In this document: one piece after another, positions 17,637 to 26,726 of the stretch
How the letters are laid out: each line of letters opens with the position of its first letter
Position numbering within the stretch: position 1 is the first letter of the stretch
Source: an uncultured Fibrobacter sp.
GTDB lineage: Bacteria; Fibrobacterota; Fibrobacteria; Fibrobacterales; Fibrobacteraceae
Assembly (NCBI GenBank): GCA_946414025.1
Contig: CAMKMX010000009.1
Location: 1 to 64,000, forward strand
Direction: 5' to 3'
Length of the DNA: 64,000 nt
The notes under the pieces: model-generated
Told to the model about the DNA's origin: nothing
Database searches by the model: none
The model's input: only the letters and a program-made list of their open reading frames with translations
Position numbers and translations under genes: made by a program

Positions 17637-18884
17637 TTGGCATTTCATAAGTCCCCTCTCGCTTTTTTTTTAATCGCAGGCCTGTGTTTATTTTGTGTCG
17701 CCTGCGTCTGGGACAATACTGAAGAAGTATCTGCGTTTTTACCGTTGGACGATTCAGAATACCCTTATGCAGATTTACCACGTCTTGTAATTGAAACAGA
17801 TAATTTTTCTCAAATCCGTGACAAGACCACCAAACACGCGGCCCGAGTACAAATATGGGGAAAAAATTCACCGGAAAGTGACATAATGGAGACCTCTATC
17901 AGCGGTCGCGGATTTTCCTCTTTTGAGATGCCCAAATACGGCTATAGCCTTCGTTTTGCAACAAGCACATCTTTTCTAAAATTTTCCAAAGGGAAAAAAT
18001 GGGATCTTATAGCAAACTACGCCGACAAAACACTCCTTAGAAACTACATTTCTTTTTCATTGGCAAGTTCAATTGGAATGAAATACACTCCTCATTCTGA
18101 ATTCGTTGAGCTTTATTTAAATAGACGATATATGGGAGTTTTTCTACTTGCAGAGCATATCACTGTTTCCAAGAACCGTGTTAATTTACCCCAAAAACCT
18201 TCTTCTTTCTTATTGGAGATGGAACCCTACGTCGAGGACGAAAGCCACTATATTTCGACGGAAATGGGAACTTCATATAAAGTACGCTATCCTAAAGAAC
18301 CGCAATCCATTTACGTAGATTCTCTGGTCACCTTCTTAAATAGTTGGGAAAAATACATCTATAACGACAAAACTAAAGATTCCATATCCAACTGGTTCAA
18401 TCTGGATGAGTACATCCGTTTTTATTGGGTCCAGGAATTTTCAAAAAACAATGATGCCGCTTATGGAAGAAGCGTATTTTTTACTTGGCAAACCGGCAGC
18501 CAATTGTGCATAGGACCAGTCTGGGATTTTGATGTAGCATACGGGAACAAGCCTCAAGATTATATGCAATCACCTAAAAATTGGCACCTACGAATCCGCG
18601 GCTGGAATAAACCTTTTTTTTCTACTGAAAAATTGAAAAAAACTATTGCAGATTTCTGGGAACAGAACCATAAAAAATTCGAGGCCTTAACCGACTCTGT
18701 AGATTCATATTCATCTCTATTAAATAAAGCTGTAAAAAACGAATACAAGCGTTGGAACATAAGCGAACCCTCAGATTTCGGAAATTCAAGAGATATTTAC
18801 CACACACATCAAGAAAGCGTAGATTCCCTAAAATCATGGATAAAGCAGCGAATTATCTGGATTGACAATAATTACAAAGAGTAA
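17637..18884 (+). CDS. CotH-kinase-family lipoprotein, second of a tandem pair
   Basis: The 415-residue paralogue of the gene before it shares the segment after the lipobox (DDSEYPYADLPRLVIETD) and the core motifs WDLIANYADKTLLRNY, ELYLNRRYMGVFLLAE and GPVWDFDVAYGN. The lipobox is FCVAC, with Cys near residue 23. No ATG is available before the signal peptide; the start is probably TTG at 17637, 12 bases after AGGA. Divergence between the two copies is substantial, so this is an old duplication and the targets may differ. Confidence 0.85.
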   Translation: MAFHKSPLAFFLIAGLCLFCVACVWDNTEEVSAFLPLDDSEYPYADLPRLVIETDNFSQIRDKTTKHAARVQIWGKNSPESDIMETSISGRGFSSFEMPKYGYSLRFATSTSFLKFSKGKKWDLIANYADKTLLRNYISFSLASSIGMKYTPHSEFVELYLNRRYMGVFLLAEHITVSKNRVNLPQKPSSFLLEMEPYVEDESHYISTEMGTSYKVRYPKEPQSIYVDSLVTFLNSWEKYIYNDKTKDSISNWFNLDEYIRFYWVQEFSKNNDAAYGRSVFFTWQTGSQLCIGPVWDFDVAYGNKPQDYMQSPKNWHLRIRGWNKPFFSTEKLKKTIADFWEQNHKKFEALTDSVDSYSSLLNKAVKNEYKRWNISEPSDFGNSRDIYHTHQESVDSLKSWIKQRIIWIDNNYKE

Positions 18885-18925
18885 GTCTCGAAATTTCCTT
18901 ACTTTTTTCTATTTTAGAGATCGTT

Positions 18926-20689
18926 ATGGTGAATTGTTCTGAACAAGAAATTATCTCCAAGTGGCCACCGAAAGCGGAACCGTTGGTCAGCATTCGTTGC
19001 ACAGCATTTAACCAAGAAGATTATATTGCCGACTGCATTGACGGCTTTCTAATTCAAAAAACCAATTTTCCTTTTGAAATATGCATTCATGATGATGCTA
19101 GCACTGACAAGACAGCAACCATCATTCGAGAATACGAAGCTAAATATCCCAACATCATCAAAACTATATACGAAAAAGAAAACCAATGGTCTAAAAAAGA
19201 TGGCTCACTCACGCGAATAGTTTCAGGAATGCTCACACGCAAATACATTGCCATATGTGAAGGCGATGACTGTTGGACAGATCCTCACAAATTGCAAAGA
19301 CAAGTTAATTTTCTAGAAGCTCACCCTGATTACTCTCTATCCGCAGAAAATGGATATATTCTATTTACCGAAACGGGCGTCCTTCGACCTTTTTCAAATG
19401 AACCCGAACGTGACTTTTCTTTGGACGAACTTCTTATCAAGCGTCGCTTTCCAACAGCATCCGTGTTATTCCGCCGCAAACATCTGCTAGAGTACCTAGA
19501 ACAAGACGCTCCAAGATTTGACACCAGCCAATGGGCATTCCTAGCAACTAAAGGCAAAATCCATTATGATCCCGTCATATCTTCTGTGTACCGGCGCGGG
19601 TCAGGAGTAACAGAAAACAACAGGATTCGATGGGCTTATACAAGCGAAGAATTCAATAACGGCATAAACCAATTCTATAAACCAAATAAGAAAGTCCGTA
19701 AAGCACGCAAAAGAACCCTTTATTACGACTATAAAAGCGGTTGGAAAGCAGCCAAAGCACAAAAGAACTCCAAGGAAGCCCGAAAACTGCTTCTAAGGAT
19801 GATTTCCAAGACGCCCTTCTTGTTCCTTCACGATTTAATCAAGAGTAAGGGCAGTTACTATACCAAGAAATTTATCACAAAGTACTGGAACATCCGTTAC
19901 AGTATAATGCCTGTCCCCAAGTTAAGGAACAACAAAAAAAACACCCCTGTTATCGTTTCCTTAACCAGCTATCCGGCCCGATTCAACACTTTACACCTGG
20001 TCATAAAAAGCTTATTGAACCAAGACCTACAGCCGGACAAGGTCGTTCTGTATCTTGACAAGACTGTATCTTTAGAAAATGTGCCTTCCAAAGTACTGAA
20101 ACTTCAAAAGAAAGGGCTCGTCATACGAAACATTTGCGACGACATCAAGCCGCATAAAAAATATTTCTATGCCATGCAGGAATATCCTGACGCAGCCATC
20201 ATCACGGTCGATGACGACGTCATCTACGCCAAAGACACCGTATCGTCCCTTTACAGTTCATTCCTTAAAAATCCAGAGGCCGTATCCGCAAGGCGAATCC
20301 ATCAAATTTCTCGAGGCTTAAATGGCGAGAGCATGCCCTACAACACCTGGACACAAGAAGCGACCCATTTGAAAAAAGGGGACAAGGATATCGTTTCCAT
20401 AGGCATCGGCGGAGTACTGTACCCCCCAAAAATCTTTGATTTCAGCAAACCCTATTTCCAATTAAAAACAATCATCGAATATTGTCTAAAAGCCGACGAC
20501 ATATGGCTGGCCTTCATAGAACGGGTGAACAATATCCCCGTTTGCCCCGTCCCGAACAAACTACCTCATCCCTACAAGATTACGGACCCCGTATTAAAAG
20601 AGACGGCCCTCAGAAACCAGAATGTTTTTGAGAACCAGAATGACATATACATCCAAAAGTGCCGCGATTATTTCGGCATAGATTTGTAA
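18926..20689 (+). CDS. Two-domain glycosyltransferase
   Basis: The 587-residue protein carries two transferase-like units. Residues 1-230 are a GT-A family 2 domain (VSIRCTAFNQEDYIADCIDG, HDDASTDKT and CEGDDCWTD as the DXD-type site). Residues about 325-587 begin TPVIVSLTSYPARFNTL and contain ITVDDDVIYAKD, a second DXD-like site, followed by a conserved-looking KADDIWLAFI. The domains are joined by a basic linker (KKVRKARKRTLYY). The protein may add two successive sugars. The ATG at 18926 has AGAGA upstream. Acceptors and donors cannot be told from sequence. Confidence 0.85.
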   Translation: MVNCSEQEIISKWPPKAEPLVSIRCTAFNQEDYIADCIDGFLIQKTNFPFEICIHDDASTDKTATIIREYEAKYPNIIKTIYEKENQWSKKDGSLTRIVSGMLTRKYIAICEGDDCWTDPHKLQRQVNFLEAHPDYSLSAENGYILFTETGVLRPFSNEPERDFSLDELLIKRRFPTASVLFRRKHLLEYLEQDAPRFDTSQWAFLATKGKIHYDPVISSVYRRGSGVTENNRIRWAYTSEEFNNGINQFYKPNKKVRKARKRTLYYDYKSGWKAAKAQKNSKEARKLLLRMISKTPFLFLHDLIKSKGSYYTKKFITKYWNIRYSIMPVPKLRNNKKNTPVIVSLTSYPARFNTLHLVIKSLLNQDLQPDKVVLYLDKTVSLENVPSKVLKLQKKGLVIRNICDDIKPHKKYFYAMQEYPDAAIITVDDDVIYAKDTVSSLYSSFLKNPEAVSARRIHQISRGLNGESMPYNTWTQEATHLKKGDKDIVSIGIGGVLYPPKIFDFSKPYFQLKTIIEYCLKADDIWLAFIERVNNIPVCPVPNKLPHPYKITDPVLKETALRNQNVFENQNDIYIQKCRDYFGIDL

Positions 20690-20693
20690 TCAC

Positions 20694-21704
20694 ATGTTTC
20701 AGTTTTCCAACTTAAGCAAATACAGGTCAGCCCTGATGGGAATCGGCATATTGGGAGTCATGCTCGCTCATTACCTGTCATGGGCAAAAACAGCTTCCAT
20801 TATTCCGACAGCATTCTTTAGGCCTTTTACAGGATTGGTTTTCACAGAAGGGTTTCTTCTTGTGTCCGGCCTAGGGCTTTATTATTCCTGGCAAAAGAAT
20901 TCCAGCATAAAATCCTTTTACAAAAAAAGGATTTATCGTCTTTTCATCCCCTATATGCTAATTTCTTTTGCATTCATCGCCTATTCCGCCATCACATCTA
21001 ATTCCTCATTGTTAGATTCCACATTGCGTCTTTTAACTTTAAAATTTTGGATTTTCGGAAACGACTCCATGTGGTACATATCTGTTTCCCTTGCGCTTTA
21101 TTTAGCATTCCCCTTTATTTACCGTTTTCTCTTTAGTGGGAAAATGTATCCCCAAGTCAAATGTCTTGCCCTTATCACATTATGGATTTCCATCTGCTAT
21201 GCCATTCACATTTTTTTTGCTGACTACTATAAATCTGTAGAATTAGGTTTTCCTAAAATATGGATGTTCTTTTTGGGCATGCTTCTAGGCAAATTCGCCT
21301 ACTCAAATACCAAAACATCCAAAACACACATAGCATTGTTCTGTTGTATTTCCGTCATGGCAGTCCTTTCAAATCTTTCGGACAACGACTTCATAAAGCC
21401 TTTTGCCGATTGCTTACTTAGGCTCGTGACAATCCCTATCGTTTGCATTCTATTCAACATCACCCAAAAATGGAACAGCATTGCCCACAAGATTCTTGGC
21501 TGGTTTGGAAAGTATTCCCTGGAACTTTACATCATCCACTTGTTGGCATACGAATCCATCAAATTCAGCTATCAATTCTTCAGTTCCATTCCGTACACAT
21601 CCTATAGCAGAATTGGAGCAACCATTAGCATTATTGCCGCCGTCTCGACGTGTTCCTTCGTACACAACGGAATCAATCGACTTTTAAAAAGACAGCTCGT
21701 ATAA
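20694..21704 (+). CDS. Acyltransferase family 3 (OafA/YrhL-like) membrane protein
   Basis: The 336-residue protein has about ten membrane segments and the family opening RSALMGIGILGVMLAHYL, with the essential-type histidine, plus FTEGFLLVSGLGLYYSW. Family members O-acetylate polysaccharides at the membrane. It begins 4 bases after the glycosyltransferase stop and is the last gene of the plus-strand operon. Its final 21 bases overlap the 3' end of the convergent gene. Confidence 0.88.
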   Translation: MFQFSNLSKYRSALMGIGILGVMLAHYLSWAKTASIIPTAFFRPFTGLVFTEGFLLVSGLGLYYSWQKNSSIKSFYKKRIYRLFIPYMLISFAFIAYSAITSNSSLLDSTLRLLTLKFWIFGNDSMWYISVSLALYLAFPFIYRFLFSGKMYPQVKCLALITLWISICYAIHIFFADYYKSVELGFPKIWMFFLGMLLGKFAYSNTKTSKTHIALFCCISVMAVLSNLSDNDFIKPFADCLLRLVTIPIVCILFNITQKWNSIAHKILGWFGKYSLELYIIHLLAYESIKFSYQFFSSIPYTSYSRIGATISIIAAVSTCSFVHNGINRLLKRQLV

Positions 21705-22283
21705 GAAATTTACATGAATCCTGGTATATTGCGTTTTCAGGTTTGTTGGAATCGAAATCTCAGGAGACACGCTCAGGTTTTTGACGGAAAAACTCATTCC
21801 CGCTAAAAAGCGGTCTTCCGACTTTCGGTATTCTGGAATATTCTTTATTCCACCAAAAACAGCGATTTCTTTCCATCCCGAAATTTTGCCAACGAACTCA
21901 TAACCATAATTGAATTTCAAATCGCTATCATATTGGGGCCTAAAGCGTCCGTCAAGTTCAATCAAACGATTAAAAAACAACGCATTCAAATACAAATCGG
22001 CCCCGTAATCATAATATGACCGTTCATACGTCGTCCCATAAAAAACAGAATACTGTCCAGAGACATTATCATTTATACGGAACCTGTAAAAGGGGCCCAA
22101 ACGGACATATTGCGAGGCGTCCTGGATCCACAACGAATGCATCAAGGCAACACCCACGTTTTCACCAGGCCTAAACCCAGCAATGGCATATTTTGAATTT
22201 TCCACGCCAACAAATGCAACAGACGCCAAAGCGTTCCCCGCCACAAGAGTCAAAGAAAATATAAGAGATTTTAAAGATTTCAT
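21684..22283 (-). CDS. Unidentified small outer-membrane barrel-like protein
   Basis: The 199-residue protein has a signal peptide (SLIFSLTLVAGNALA) and then short amphipathic strands ending in IHVNFLYELSF, an aromatic-terminated last strand as in outer-membrane barrels. A barrel of about eight strands is plausible. No family is recognised. It is the last gene of the minus-strand operon; the upstream SGNH gene stop overlaps its start by 4 bases. Its position suggests a role at the surface linked to the polysaccharide. Confidence 0.6.
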   Translation of the reverse strand: MKSLKSLIFSLTLVAGNALASVAFVGVENSKYAIAGFRPGENVGVALMHSLWIQDASQYVRLGPFYRFRINDNVSGQYSVFYGTTYERSYYDYGADLYLNALFFNRLIELDGRFRPQYDSDLKFNYGYEFVGKISGWKEIAVFGGIKNIPEYRKSEDRFLAGMSFSVKNLSVSPEISIPTNLKTQYTRIHVNFLYELSF

Positions 22284-22882
22284 AGGAACTTCTTCAATTC
22301 GTTGCTTAAAATTTCATATCCTGCGGGACTAGGATGCAAACCATCGTTAAATAGTTCTTTTTTTATTGCGTAGCCATCTTCTAAAAAGAAGGGGAAAACA
22401 TTGACGAAAGAGCCACCTTCAACTTCTAACATCACGCGAGCCTTAAGGCCCTGATTAAAAGATTCAATGTACTTATTTATGTTTTCACTTTGATCGTAAT
22501 GCAGATTTCTCGGAAGAACCGACACAACAACGACGGACTCATAAGGAATCCTCTTCAACATTTCAATATAACGACTTTCAACATTTTCCTTTATTTTATC
22601 ATTATTCGTAGCCACATTCCCAACATCATTAGTACCTATTAGAACAACCGCTTTTTTCCCTTCACACGAACTGACATCCCAATCAAGCACATCTTGAACC
22701 TTTCCACCAGACTTAGAAAGTTTCACAATTGAGAATTCCGGGAAATAAAAATCGAGATCCCACAATTCAATAATGGAATCCCCGATAAAACACAAATCAG
22801 TTTCTTCATATTCGTTCGAACAGGCCATTAAAAAACATGCACCCAAACCCAGCAAGGTTTTTCTCAACAGGCCACACATCAT
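22280..22882 (-). CDS. SGNH/GDSL hydrolase lipoprotein
   Basis: The 200-residue lipoprotein has the lipobox FLMAC. All key SGNH blocks are present: GDSIIE with the nucleophile serine, GTNDVGN with the block III asparagine, and DGLHPSPAGY with the Asp and His. Such enzymes remove or transfer acyl groups, and a role in deacetylating or trimming surface glycan is likely. Both ends overlap neighbours by ATGA, so it is translationally coupled to the EEP gene upstream and the barrel gene downstream. Confidence 0.88.
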   Translation of the reverse strand: MMCGLLRKTLLGLGACFLMACSNEYEETDLCFIGDSIIELWDLDFYFPEFSIVKLSKSGGKVQDVLDWDVSSCEGKKAVVLIGTNDVGNVATNNDKIKENVESRYIEMLKRIPYESVVVVSVLPRNLHYDQSENINKYIESFNQGLKARVMLEVEGGSFVNVFPFFLEDGYAIKKELFNDGLHPSPAGYEILSNELKKFL

Positions 22883-23745
22883 TTCGTTTCCAAATTGATT
22901 TTGACAACAACAGGGAAATGGTCCGATGGAAAACGGTCTTCGCCATATTGGCCAGGATAAGTATCCAAAAGGACGTCATATTCCAAGACGTTTATATTTT
23001 TCGTCACCAGAATATGATCCAGGCGTTCTTCTGATTTATAGTCATTTTCAAACTTATTGAATGTCCCCGCCACTTTTATCTTTTTCTGGGCCAAATTAAG
23101 GCAATCTTCAACAACGCCCGATTCCGTCAAGATTTTATAACCTGGACTATGCTGGCTAAAATTCAAATCACCCATAACAATAACGGCAGCATTCTCTCCT
23201 GCAATTTCACGAATCTTGCGCAGCAACATCTTACAGGACTCCCGTTCAACTTCTCCACCAGCATAATCCATGTGCGTATTGAAAACCCAAAAAACTTGAG
23301 AAGTATTACGCTCAACCAATTTCACCCACGTACAAGAACGAATGTACTTGCCGTTCCAACCAATCATCGGAACATCATCCCGCGGCGCAAGGTAGAACAT
23401 TCCACTTTCCCGTTCATCAAACCGCTTTTTCTTGTAAAATACGGAATTGAATGTGCCAACCCTGCCATTTTCATGATTAGGGAATCCTTTTCGTGAAAAA
23501 TTAGGCAACAAGGAATTCAATTCGTTCAATTCCCTGTTAAAATCTTCTTGAACGCCCCAAATATCAAAATCATTCGATTGTACCATCTTTACAATCGCTT
23601 CACGGCGATTGCCCCAAACATTTCCCGCAATAGAATCTTTCTTTATATTAATACGGATATTCCAGGTTGCGACATTAATAGGTTCGGCAAAAGACGCCCC
23701 CACAAACAAGCCGCAAAAGAAAAGAAAGATGAAAAGTTTCTTCAT
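22879..23745 (-). CDS. Secreted endonuclease/exonuclease/phosphatase-family protein
   Basis: The 288-residue protein has a signal peptide (FIFLFFCGLFVGASFA). The EEP fold motifs follow: INVATWNIR, IWGVQED with the metal-binding Glu, VFNTHMDYAG, VMGDLNFS, LDHILVT and the final SDHFPVVV. All catalytic positions look intact. Secreted members act as phosphodiesterases or phosphatases on lipids, sugars or nucleic acids. In a locus with a Stealth phosphotransferase it could act on phosphorylated glycan, which is inference. Confidence 0.88.
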   Translation of the reverse strand: MKKLFIFLFFCGLFVGASFAEPINVATWNIRINIKKDSIAGNVWGNRREAIVKMVQSNDFDIWGVQEDFNRELNELNSLLPNFSRKGFPNHENGRVGTFNSVFYKKKRFDERESGMFYLAPRDDVPMIGWNGKYIRSCTWVKLVERNTSQVFWVFNTHMDYAGGEVERESCKMLLRKIREIAGENAAVIVMGDLNFSQHSPGYKILTESGVVEDCLNLAQKKIKVAGTFNKFENDYKSEERLDHILVTKNINVLEYDVLLDTYPGQYGEDRFPSDHFPVVVKINLETK

Positions 23746-23754
23746 ATTCTTTTT

Positions 23755-24636
23755 TTATAACAAGTCGTTCTTCAAATTTGAAAGAACGCCTCTGACAAAG
23801 CCCTTCAACCCTATAGCTTTCACAACACGAGAACAATTGTATATTCCCTTCCACAGGGATTTCTTTAGCAACAAGTAGAACCAATATTCAATATGCTTTG
23901 CCCTGTATTGAGCATACCCGTTATCAATCAACAAGCCCTCACATTTTAATGCGACATCGAGCCGGCAGAGCAAAGCATCCGCAGAAGACGCCCTAATCAG
24001 GGAACTTTCTCTGTATGTATAATTATAAAGACGAGAATCCACATATTTAACATTTTTGGCAAGCAAGGCAATACGCGTACTGAACCAGGCATCGTTGCTC
24101 CATAGAGTTTCATCAAAGCACACGTGATTGGCATCAACAAGTTCTCGACGAATAAATTTCGCCCATGGGGCATTTCGCCTGTACCGAATATAGCCTTGAT
24201 CATTTTCTCTTTTAGCCAAATCAAAAATAGAATTCGCCTTATGTTCAAAATCCGCCAGCAGCAGAGTTTCCGAATCTCTATAATTTATCTTAAAAAAAAC
24301 AAGGTCACAAGCATCATCCTTGAAGGCGTCCATTTGGGAATCAAGCAAATCCTTTTCAAAGAAATCATCGCAATCCGCAAATACAAGCCATTTACCAGAA
24401 GCTTTCAAAAGGCCGACATTTCGTGCATGCCCAGCCCCTAGGCCGCTTTTGTCAAAAACTACCTGAACGTTCTTTTTTTGAAGACCGGGAAATTTTTCAA
24501 AATCAACAACGGACAGATCGCTATTGTCATCTACGATAATCGTTTCAACATCATCCCGGTCAGGAATTGAATCAAGGCACCTCTGCAAAAACGTCGGCAA
24601 GTTCTTGTGCGGAATGATGATGGAGTAATTATACAT
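23755..24636 (-). CDS. Family 2 glycosyltransferase
   Basis: About 293 residues with a GT-A fold: YSIIIPHKNLPTFLQRCLDS, ETIIVDDNS, GAGHARNVGLLKASGKW and the DXD-type site FADCDDFFE. The C-terminal half is basic and may contact the membrane. The ATG at 24636 lies 2 bases after the Stealth gene stop. A TTG two codons earlier would give a 4-base overlap instead. The sugar transferred is unknown. Confidence 0.9.
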   Translation of the reverse strand: MYNYSIIIPHKNLPTFLQRCLDSIPDRDDVETIIVDDNSDLSVVDFEKFPGLQKKNVQVVFDKSGLGAGHARNVGLLKASGKWLVFADCDDFFEKDLLDSQMDAFKDDACDLVFFKINYRDSETLLLADFEHKANSIFDLAKRENDQGYIRYRRNAPWAKFIRRELVDANHVCFDETLWSNDAWFSTRIALLAKNVKYVDSRLYNYTYRESSLIRASSADALLCRLDVALKCEGLLIDNGYAQYRAKHIEYWFYLLLKKSLWKGIYNCSRVVKAIGLKGFVRGVLSNLKNDLL

Positions 24637-24638
24637 GG

Positions 24639-25625
24639 TCAAATTTCAAAAGCAGACTTGTTGGGAAGCAGTTTGTCAAATGTTTGTATAAGTTCATTCT
24701 TCAGTTTTTCAAAATCCATATTGGGATCGGAATCATTCAAGCAAACCATCGGTTCTTTTTGATTCAAAATGACATCCTCAATTTCCGTCATGGTCAATTC
24801 TGAGATTTCTAAGAATCTGCCCCTGCTTCTACACGGAAAAAAGCTACCCTTTGCATAGCGCCAATACCTAAAGAGCCAGTTTGTCACATCATCATTTTGC
24901 CTGAACTTATGAGTAGTGGTCTCCTCAAGGGCCTCATGTTCCATTTTCCAAATCTCTTCTATAAGAGCCTTGGTGTGGGCAATCGGAAGATGGTCGTCAT
25001 AAAAACCCGTAAACTGCCCCCATGGAATCAGGGCAACATTCCTATACAAATTCGCGCCATACTTTAGGGAAAAATACTTTTTGAAATTTCGCTTTAAGCA
25101 TTTTTTCTTCGAGAAGTTTTTGTTCACAAGCGCCATGTTGTTGGCTCTTAAACTGAATAAGGATTCCCCATTCGGGATAAGCGCATTAAAAATGGCTCTG
25201 TCGCAGGGGAGGCCTCTCTTGAAAAAGAACTCTGGACGCAAGTTTTTCAACAGGAACATATCATCGTTAAAATAGACAAATTGTTCCGATAATCCAGGGA
25301 TTTTATGCAAATTTAGTTCCAGAGGATTACAATTAAATGTCGGCAAAACATCGGACTGTAAAAAATCAGAATGTTTCACTATATGCAATTTAGGGTGTTC
25401 CGTATTCAAAAATTTGGGCAAATGCCCATAGGTTACAAAATGGATTTTATTTACCCACGGAGTAAATTTTTCAACAGCCCTAAACCAATACTGTAAATTA
25501 TTCCAGTCACGAAAACGGATGACCGACTCTGGAGTATAATTCGGATTCCACTCGTTCTTCTCAGCGAGCCACTTCGGGTCATTTCCATCAACCCACAAAA
25601 GAACAAAGTCAATTGCATCTTTCAT
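24639..25625 (-). CDS. Stealth-family capsular polysaccharide phosphotransferase
   Basis: The 328-residue protein shows the four conserved regions of Stealth proteins: IDFVLLWVDGNDPKW, then RFRDWNNLQYWFRAVEKF with INKIHFVTYG-like text, then ELNLHKIPGLSEQFVYFNDD, and a final CLNDSD. Family members transfer sugar-1-phosphate to build phosphodiester-linked capsules and are related to GlcNAc-1-phosphotransferase. The polymer made here may therefore contain phosphodiester bonds. The stop lies 2 bases before the next start, tying it to the downstream glycosyltransferase. Confidence 0.93.
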   Translation of the reverse strand: MKDAIDFVLLWVDGNDPKWLAEKNEWNPNYTPESVIRFRDWNNLQYWFRAVEKFTPWVNKIHFVTYGHLPKFLNTEHPKLHIVKHSDFLQSDVLPTFNCNPLELNLHKIPGLSEQFVYFNDDMFLLKNLRPEFFFKRGLPCDRAIFNALIPNGESLFSLRANNMALVNKNFSKKKCLKRNFKKYFSLKYGANLYRNVALIPWGQFTGFYDDHLPIAHTKALIEEIWKMEHEALEETTTHKFRQNDDVTNWLFRYWRYAKGSFFPCRSRGRFLEISELTMTEIEDVILNQKEPMVCLNDSDPNMDFEKLKNELIQTFDKLLPNKSAFEI

Positions 25626-25626
25626 C

Positions 25627-26724
25627 TTATAGCCACTGATTCAGAATAAATGATGTATATGGATACGTATCATGATAGCCGTTGAGGATAAACATATAAT
25701 ACCAGTATCCAATATAAAAACTCATTCCCAGAGCCCCCGTCACCTTTTGCAAAGCTTTATTCAAATGCGCACAGACAAAAGGTAACACAAAAACCTGGGT
25801 GATTACGAAATAATTCATAATACGTTCGGCATCATTGCCAATAAGCTCTCTCGCTTGTGTCGCCGCAACCATGACAATCAGAGAAAACGCCAAATAAATA
25901 GTTTCTTTTCTGAAAAACTTTTTCCTATAGTAAAAGAATATGATTGGTATGGGCAATGTCATCAGGAACTTCGTAACAAAGAACCCATGAGTACTGTCTT
26001 TAAAATAATGCGCATAACTAGAATTCAGCCCAATTGAAGCTAACACCACATCCACTGATTTTTGAACCAGCAAAGCCATGAGAATCCCCATAATCACCAT
26101 GGACCACATCATTTTATACGACTGGGTTCTTCTAAGAAACATGAACAGGGGATAGATAACAAAAGCGACAAAAGCAGATATGTGAAAGGTGCAAGCTAAA
26201 CCGACTACAAGTAAGAAGGGCAGCAATTTTCGCTTATAAGCATAGGTACAAGCAAACAGGACTATTGCGCACGCAAAACTTTGCCTCATTTGGTTTAGCG
26301 ATATGTTATAGTAAGAGAAATAATACACCAAAAGAGCCAGCCATACAGGCATGCGGTTCCTGAACACCAACAAAGCCTTCATAACAAAAATCATTTGCAG
26401 CGCCATCAAAATTCCGAAAAAAAAGTTGTAGCTATTCGTAAATCGGCTTACCGCATAATTTAACAACAAGTAGCCAGGTTCCATACGAACCATCCAAGAA
26501 AGATCTATCTCTGAATACCATCTACTTTGAGCCACATCTAAAAAGCAATCTTTACCATAAACCAAAACGTCCGTGCCAATGCTATCATCGCGCACACCGG
26601 CAATCAATGCTACAGGCAAGATTGCGAGCATCACCAAAAACCAACGCTGTTTCGCATCACTGATTTTTGACGCCTTATAAAAAAACAGCGTTGATACGGC
26701 AAATATTGTAATATAGATAGACAA
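25627..26724 (-). CDS. EpsG-like polysaccharide polymerase
   Basis: The 365-residue protein has about ten membrane segments and the EpsG/Wzy pattern: GVRDDSIGTDVLVY near residue 45, then YNISLNQMRQSFACAIVLFA and TFHISAFVAF. Such proteins polymerise repeat units on the outer face of the inner membrane. The apparent start is a TTG at 26724, 2 bases after the upstream stop, since the next ATG falls after the first membrane segment. It pairs functionally with the Wzx-like flippase at 14912-16351. Confidence 0.87.
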   Translation of the reverse strand: MSIYITIFAVSTLFFYKASKISDAKQRWFLVMLAILPVALIAGVRDDSIGTDVLVYGKDCFLDVAQSRWYSEIDLSWMVRMEPGYLLLNYAVSRFTNSYNFFFGILMALQMIFVMKALLVFRNRMPVWLALLVYYFSYYNISLNQMRQSFACAIVLFACTYAYKRKLLPFLLVVGLACTFHISAFVAFVIYPLFMFLRRTQSYKMMWSMVIMGILMALLVQKSVDVVLASIGLNSSYAHYFKDSTHGFFVTKFLMTLPIPIIFFYYRKKFFRKETIYLAFSLIVMVAATQARELIGNDAERIMNYFVITQVFVLPFVCAHLNKALQKVTGALGMSFYIGYWYYMFILNGYHDTYPYTSFILNQWL

Positions 26725-26726
26725 AT

